From Neobacillus bataviensis LMG 21833 (GTDB lineage: Bacteria; Bacillota; Bacilli; Bacillales; Cytobacillaceae), in contig NZ_AJLS01000124.1 in NCBI RefSeq assembly GCF_000307875.1, positions 1 to 64,000 on the forward strand: a stretch of DNA of 64,000 nt, in the 5' to 3' direction. The position numbers were made by a program, and so were the translations under genes. The first letter of the stretch is position 1; the number at the start of each line of letters is the position of its first letter. Below the pieces are notes generated by a model that was not told the DNA's origin, did no database searches, and worked only from the letters and a program-made list of their open reading frames with translations. Below are positions 59,829 to 64,000 of this stretch, piece after piece.

Positions 59829-61250
59829 ATGATGAGTCAATTGGGTAAAAAGGTGGAATCGGTTCCACCAACAAAAAAACCAATGCAAATAAATGTGTTT
59901 GCTTTATTATTCTGTGTGGTTGTAGCGGCAATGATATTAACCTATATTTTGCCGGCAGGGGAATACAATCGCGTTGAAGTGGATGGACGGACAATCGTAG
60001 AGGCGGATTCGTTTAAATGGACGGAATCCACACCTGTCAACCCATTTGATATGGTGCAAGCCCTCCATAAAGGGATGGTTGAAGCCGGTGGTATTATTTT
60101 CTTTGTCTTAATTATTGGCGGTTTTTTTGGTGTATTCAGTGCGACAGGTACGATTGATGTATTAATTGCGACAATGGCAAAGAAGTTAGCGAAGCGAGAA
60201 AAGCTATTAATACCGATCATGATGCTATTCTTTGCCGCCGGGGGATCGTTAATGGGAATGGCGGAAGAGGGACTAGCCTATATTCCACTATTAATTCCGC
60301 TTGCGTTGGCCCTCGGTTTTGATACGATTACGGGTATGGCAATTGTGTTGCTTGGCGCCGCCGCAGGTTTTACAACCGCCGTTATGAACCCATTTACAGT
60401 AGGGATTGCCCAGGGGATTGCTGAACTGCCACTATTCTCTGGGATAGGGCTGCGCCTTATCTTGTTTGTGGTTGTTTACCTTGTGTCTGTCATATTCGTC
60501 TATCGATATGCGATGAAAGTAAAACGAAATCCTGCGCTAGGTTTCTATGGAAATTACAACAGGGAACATGCGGATAAGCTGCTTCAATCGAAGGTCAATC
60601 TAACAACAAAGCACAAGCTCATTCTTGGAGCTTTTCTATTAAACTATGTTGTTCTAGCATTTGGTGTTATTAAATTTGAATGGTATCTTTCAGAGATTGC
60701 TGCCTTATTTATTATTTTAACAATTGTCGTTGGGATTATTGGAAAACTTTCTGTAGACAATATCGTGAAAAATTTTACGAGCGGCTCTGCTGCTTTAATC
60801 AGCGGTGCTTTAATTATCGGTGTATCGAGAGCGACATTGGTTGTATTGAACCAAGGGCATATTGTCGACCCTATGTTGCACGGGGTGTCTGAAGCCATTA
60901 GACATGTTCCGGGAACAATCAGTGTTATTGGGATGTATGGCTTCCAATCAGTTATTCATTTTATCTTAGCGTCAGGAAGCGGGCATGCGATGTTAACGAT
61001 GCCAATTATGGCCCCGCTTGCTGATTTACTTGATATTACGAGACAGACAGCTGTATTATCTTTCTCATTTGCTGACGGAATTGGAAATATTATTTTCCCG
61101 ACTGCCGGTACATTAATGGCCGGTTTAGCGATTGCTGGAATCCCGTGGACGAAATGGGCGAAATGGGTTCTGCCGTTGGTCATCATTCAATTTGTAATCG
61201 GATTAATTGCGGTTGTTATCGCGCATGCGATTAATTACGGTCCATTTTAA
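59829..61250 (+). CDS. YfcC-family membrane transporter (DcuC-related)
   Basis: This 473-residue carrier has about 12 hydrophobic segments. YfcC/ArcD-like features include LTYILPAGEYNRV in the first periplasmic loop, GGFFGVFSATGTIDVL, GSLMGMAEEGLAYIPLLIPL and GHAMLTMPIMAPLADLL. Family members are proposed to move amino acids or peptides. It follows AGGAGATGG; ATG 59829 or 59832 may start it. It is co-transcribed with isoaspartyl dipeptidase under sigma-54 control, so import of isoaspartyl peptides or release of aspartate are reasonable guesses. Confidence 0.82.
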   Translation: MMSQLGKKVESVPPTKKPMQINVFALLFCVVVAAMILTYILPAGEYNRVEVDGRTIVEADSFKWTESTPVNPFDMVQALHKGMVEAGGIIFFVLIIGGFFGVFSATGTIDVLIATMAKKLAKREKLLIPIMMLFFAAGGSLMGMAEEGLAYIPLLIPLALALGFDTITGMAIVLLGAAAGFTTAVMNPFTVGIAQGIAELPLFSGIGLRLILFVVVYLVSVIFVYRYAMKVKRNPALGFYGNYNREHADKLLQSKVNLTTKHKLILGAFLLNYVVLAFGVIKFEWYLSEIAALFIILTIVVGIIGKLSVDNIVKNFTSGSAALISGALIIGVSRATLVVLNQGHIVDPMLHGVSEAIRHVPGTISVIGMYGFQSVIHFILASGSGHAMLTMPIMAPLADLLDITRQTAVLSFSFADGIGNIIFPTAGTLMAGLAIAGIPWTKWAKWVLPLVIIQFVIGLIAVVIAHAINYGPF

Positions 61251-61293
61251 AGGTAAAAAACATCTGAGGTGTAACTAAGGAGGAGAATGGCAG

Positions 61294-62466
61294 TTGCTTA
61301 CATTGATTAAAGATGGGGAAGTGTATGCCCCACATTATTTAGGGAAGAAAGATATTTTATTAGTCGATAGCAAAATTGGCTATGTAAACGAATTGATTGA
61401 AAATCCGGAGAATTTTGTTCCGATTACGGTGATTGATGCATCGAATCAAGTGGTTGTACCAGGATTTATCGATGCCCATGTTCATATCATTGGCGGCGGA
61501 GGTGAAGGAGGCTTCAAGACACGGACACCGGAATTGAACTTAACTAGTTTAACCACTTCGGGCATTACTACGGTTGTGGGTGTCCTTGGAACAGATGGGA
61601 CAACACGCCGAATGGAAAACTTGCTTGCTAAAGCGCGGGGGTTAGAAGAAGAGGGTGTAACGTGTTATATTCATTCAGGTTCGTACCAGCTTCCGGTAAA
61701 TACGTTAACGGACAAAATAGAGAAAGATATTATTTTTATTGACAAAATAATCGGGGTCGGAGAAATAGCCATTTCCGACCATCGGTCATCTGAGCCGACG
61801 TTTGATGAAATTGCAAAGGTTGCCACAGCTGCACGAAATGGCGGAATTTTATCGGGCAAAGCGGGTGTAGTAGAAATTCATGTCGGGGATGGTGAAGAAA
61901 AGCTTTCTTTGCTTGAGGAAGTAGTTAGTAAGACCAATATTCCAATTTCTCAGTTTCATCCAACCCATATTAACCGAACGGAAGAATTATTTAGGGCTGG
62001 GATTCATTATGCCAAAAATGGCGGATATGTGGATTTAACGACGAGTACGATCCCGCAGTTTTTAGAAGAAGGGGAAGTGAAGTGTAGCAAAGGCTTAAAG
62101 ATTATGCTGAATGATGGGGTTCCGATTGAAAATATTACATTTTCTTCAGATGGACAAGGCAGCCTGCCGTCTTTTAACCGGAAAGGAGAGTTAACAGGAC
62201 TTCAGGTTGGAAAGGTTTCTTCATTATTTAATGAGGCAAGAGATTCAGTTCTAGAAGAAGGGATTTCATTAGAACAGGCATTACAAGTCATTACGTTAAA
62301 CCCTGCAAATGTGCTAAAGCTGGCACACAAGGGCAGGATCGAGGAAGGAACGGACGCTGACATTGTTTTACTAGATAAAGAGACACTAGAAATTGATACT
62401 GTTATCGCAAAAGGAAGAGTGATGGTAAAAAATAAAGTGGCGATTGTAAAAGGTACATTTGAGTAA
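61294..62466 (+). CDS. iadA: isoaspartyl (beta-aspartyl) dipeptidase
   Basis: This 390-residue amidohydrolase-fold peptidase cleaves beta-aspartyl dipeptides from damaged proteins. Zinc ligands: GFIDAHVHIIGGGGEGG (residues 57-73), GEIAISDHRSS, VEIHVGDGEEKL, SQFHPTHINR and FSSDGQGSLP. The TTG start 61294 follows AAGGAGGAG. It lies 43 bp after the YfcC-type carrier in one operon; a sigma-54-controlled carrier-peptidase pair points to nutritional salvage. Confidence 0.9.
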   Translation: MLTLIKDGEVYAPHYLGKKDILLVDSKIGYVNELIENPENFVPITVIDASNQVVVPGFIDAHVHIIGGGGEGGFKTRTPELNLTSLTTSGITTVVGVLGTDGTTRRMENLLAKARGLEEEGVTCYIHSGSYQLPVNTLTDKIEKDIIFIDKIIGVGEIAISDHRSSEPTFDEIAKVATAARNGGILSGKAGVVEIHVGDGEEKLSLLEEVVSKTNIPISQFHPTHINRTEELFRAGIHYAKNGGYVDLTTSTIPQFLEEGEVKCSKGLKIMLNDGVPIENITFSSDGQGSLPSFNRKGELTGLQVGKVSSLFNEARDSVLEEGISLEQALQVITLNPANVLKLAHKGRIEEGTDADIVLLDKETLEIDTVIAKGRVMVKNKVAIVKGTFE

Positions 62467-62602
62467 GAGCTGGTGATTCTATAGTAAGTTCAGGATTTTG
62501 GGGGAGAATTGATAAGGTCGGATCTTATTCTGCCTTATATGTTCAGATGGATGTTGAACTAATTTCGATTAAAATTTCCATAGATAAATAGCATACTAGG
62601 AG

Positions 62603-62633
62603 GACTCTAATCATGGATTAGGGTCTTTTTTTT
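62603..62633 (+). terminator. terminator after iadA
   Basis: GACTCTAATC (62603-62612) and GATTAGGGTC (62616-62625), ATG loop, then T8. Confidence 0.85.
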
Positions 62634-62715
62634 GAAAAATATTCACCAGGCCACATTCAGGACACAAAACTAGTATATATTTTCTTTGGTAATCATCGAA
62701 GAAGGGGTGTTTGGT

Positions 62716-64000
62716 TTGAGCAATATATTAAAGTTAAGCTTGAAAAATACCGTGGCTATTCTGTTACTTGTGGTGCTAGTGATTGCGAGCGGGATCTATT
62801 CTACGAATAAAATAAAAGTAGAAACCTTCCCGAACGTCACGTTTCCAGCCCTATTTGTCCAAGCCACTTATATGGGTCATTCCACGCAGGAATTAGAAGA
62901 ACAACTAACAAGACCAATCGAAGAGAGCATTAAACAGCAAAAAGGATATGATACCTTAACAAGCACCTCAAGAAACAATGGTGCGACCATCTCTGTCAAT
63001 TTTCCATATGGGACGGATATTGATAAGCAAAAAACAAAACTGGAAGAGGTTATTGGCAAGATTAAGGTACCTGATGGGGCAAAGGTCGAGATTAGACAAA
63101 TTGATATGGGGGCACAAGCCGTTTATCAGGCTGCCATTGCTGCTGATAACTCAAGCCAAAATGCCCAAGCACTAATTGGAAACGACCTTGTTCCTACACT
63201 TGAGAAGGTTGACGGCGTCGGAACAGTCACACTTCAAGGGGCCAAGACTCAAAAAATCTCAATCGAGTTGAATCGAGAAAAAGCAAAAGAGTATGGCCTT
63301 GACTTGCAAACGATTAGAGATGCCATTCAAATGAAAAATTATAAAGTTTCTCTTGGCCAGGTAAACAATGAGGGAACAAATATACCGCTTGAGATGCAAG
63401 GGGATATGAAAAGCCTAAAAGAGTTAACCGCTTTGGAAATCACGGTTGGGCAGCCTACGCAAAAAGCTAGTAGTCAAGCAAGAAGCGCTGCCGAACAAGC
63501 AAGTGCGCAGCCGAATAACCAGGCCGGTTTTTCACAACAAGGAATGAATGCAAATCTCCCACCAGAGCCAGTAAAAGTGAAGCTTTCGGATATTGCCGAA
63601 ATCAAAACGATAACAGACCAGACAGAGATATCTCGTTTCAATGGAAAAGAGAGCTACTTAATTTCTGTGACCAAGACACAAGATGCCAATACAGCGGAAG
63701 TGGTAAGGAACGTAAAAGATAAAATCACCACGTTTAAAAAGGACAACCATTTTACATTGTATACGGTTCAGGACCAAGGAAAAGAAGTCGAATCGTCTAT
63801 CTCTTCTCTCGTAAAAGAGGGCGGGTTTGGTGTTCTTTTTGCCGTGATTGTTATCCTGCTGTTCTTACGTAATATTCGCGCGACCGTAATTGCGATTGTA
63901 TCGTTGCCATTATCGATTTTGTCGACGATTGCCTTGCTGCATCAATTTAATTATACCCTTAATATTATGACTCTTGGCGGGATGGCTGTTGCCGTCGGAA
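62716..64000 (+). CDS. RND-family exporter (SwrC/YerP/AcrB type), 5' part, cut by window end
   Basis: The first 428 residues of a protein that should reach about 1000. TTG 62716 follows AAGGGGTG by 6 nt. Membrane helix 1 (ILLLVVLVIASGIYSTNKI) is followed by VETFPNVTFPALFVQ, the usual AcrB-type start of the periplasmic porter domain. A Gln/Ser/Ala-rich insert (QKASSQARSAAEQASAQPNN) lies near 255-285, and helices 2-3 begin at FGVLFAVIVILLFLRNIRA. Gram-positive members export surfactin-like lipopeptides or detergents. The C-terminal half is outside the window. Confidence 0.88.
   Translation, partial: MSNILKLSLKNTVAILLLVVLVIASGIYSTNKIKVETFPNVTFPALFVQATYMGHSTQELEEQLTRPIEESIKQQKGYDTLTSTSRNNGATISVNFPYGTDIDKQKTKLEEVIGKIKVPDGAKVEIRQIDMGAQAVYQAAIAADNSSQNAQALIGNDLVPTLEKVDGVGTVTLQGAKTQKISIELNREKAKEYGLDLQTIRDAIQMKNYKVSLGQVNNEGTNIPLEMQGDMKSLKELTALEITVGQPTQKASSQARSAAEQASAQPNNQAGFSQQGMNANLPPEPVKVKLSDIAEIKTITDQTEISRFNGKESYLISVTKTQDANTAEVVRNVKDKITTFKKDNHFTLYTVQDQGKEVESSISSLVKEGGFGVLFAVIVILLFLRNIRATVIAIVSLPLSILSTIALLHQFNYTLNIMTLGGMAVAVG

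Overview
The window reads as a chromosome segment of an aerobic, soil-type Bacillaceae (Bacillus/Neobacillus-like; the genus is inferred). Support: low GC, AGGAGG ribosome sites with many TTG and GTG starts, sigma-A promoters, CcpA cre sites, Pho-box direct repeats, lipoproteins with LxGC lipoboxes, an HPr kinase-like protein, and YfhP, YqxD, YerD and Rmd1 family proteins. No rRNA, tRNA, CRISPR array, prophage or intact insertion sequence was seen.

Layout. (1) 0.5-8.4 kb, sulfur/selenium: a sulfonate-type ABC importer (ssuBCA), a cysteine synthase, a Nudix hydrolase, an unlisted 36-residue zinc-ribbon protein, and on the minus strand yedE plus a TusA/YedF-like gene whose catalytic Cys codon is TGA. 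A hairpin with bacterial SECIS architecture follows that TGA, so it is a strong selenoprotein candidate. A decayed fabF and an Rmd1-type membrane protein follow. (2) 8.7-32.5 kb, aromatic catabolism: three parallel meta-cleavage modules, each with a flavin-dependent hydroxylase, an extradiol dioxygenase and a C-C bond hydrolase. Module I has an HpaB-type hydroxylase and a VOC dioxygenase. Module II has an HsaA-type hydroxylase, a flavin reductase, an FAD synthetase-like protein, a LigB/MhpB-type dioxygenase and an MFS transporter. Module III has a VOC dioxygenase and a second HsaA-type hydroxylase. Two 625-residue regulators carry the XylR/DmpR sensor (XylR_N plus V4R) on a PucR-type output. 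A LivJHMGF-type importer and a GntR regulator lie between modules I and II. The lower pathway (hydratase, aldolase, aldehyde dehydrogenase) is not in the window. (3) 32.7-38.4 kb: a YerD-type FMN glutamate synthase-like protein, then a predicted transporter with two M20 amidohydrolases behind a cre site. (4) 38.6-50.7 kb: a complete C-P lyase locus (PHP phosphoesterase, hexapeptide transferase, phnF-like regulator, phnGHIJKML, phnDCEE) with two convincing Pho boxes. (5) 50.8-57.5 kb: yfhP, a glycosyltransferase, small proteins, yqxD, a divergent HPr kinase-like gene and a two-component system. (6) 57.6-62.5 kb: a sigma-54 activator divergent from a YfcC-type transporter and isoaspartyl dipeptidase, with a near-perfect sigma-54 promoter and upstream inverted repeats. 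(7) The right edge cuts an RND-family exporter.

How the parts work together. Phenolic compounds entering through the ABC or MFS carriers would be ortho-hydroxylated with reduced flavin from the single reductase in module II, ring-cleaved by one of three dioxygenases and hydrolysed to 2-hydroxypentadienoate plus an acid. Modules II and III carry perfect cre matches, implying carbon catabolite repression. Module I and the ABC importer share a different palindromic operator over their -10 boxes. The phn genes appear to be under phosphate-starvation control, and the peptide-salvage operon under sigma-54 control. Several intergenic regions hold tandem repeats whose periods are close to whole helical turns (about 21 or 52 bp).
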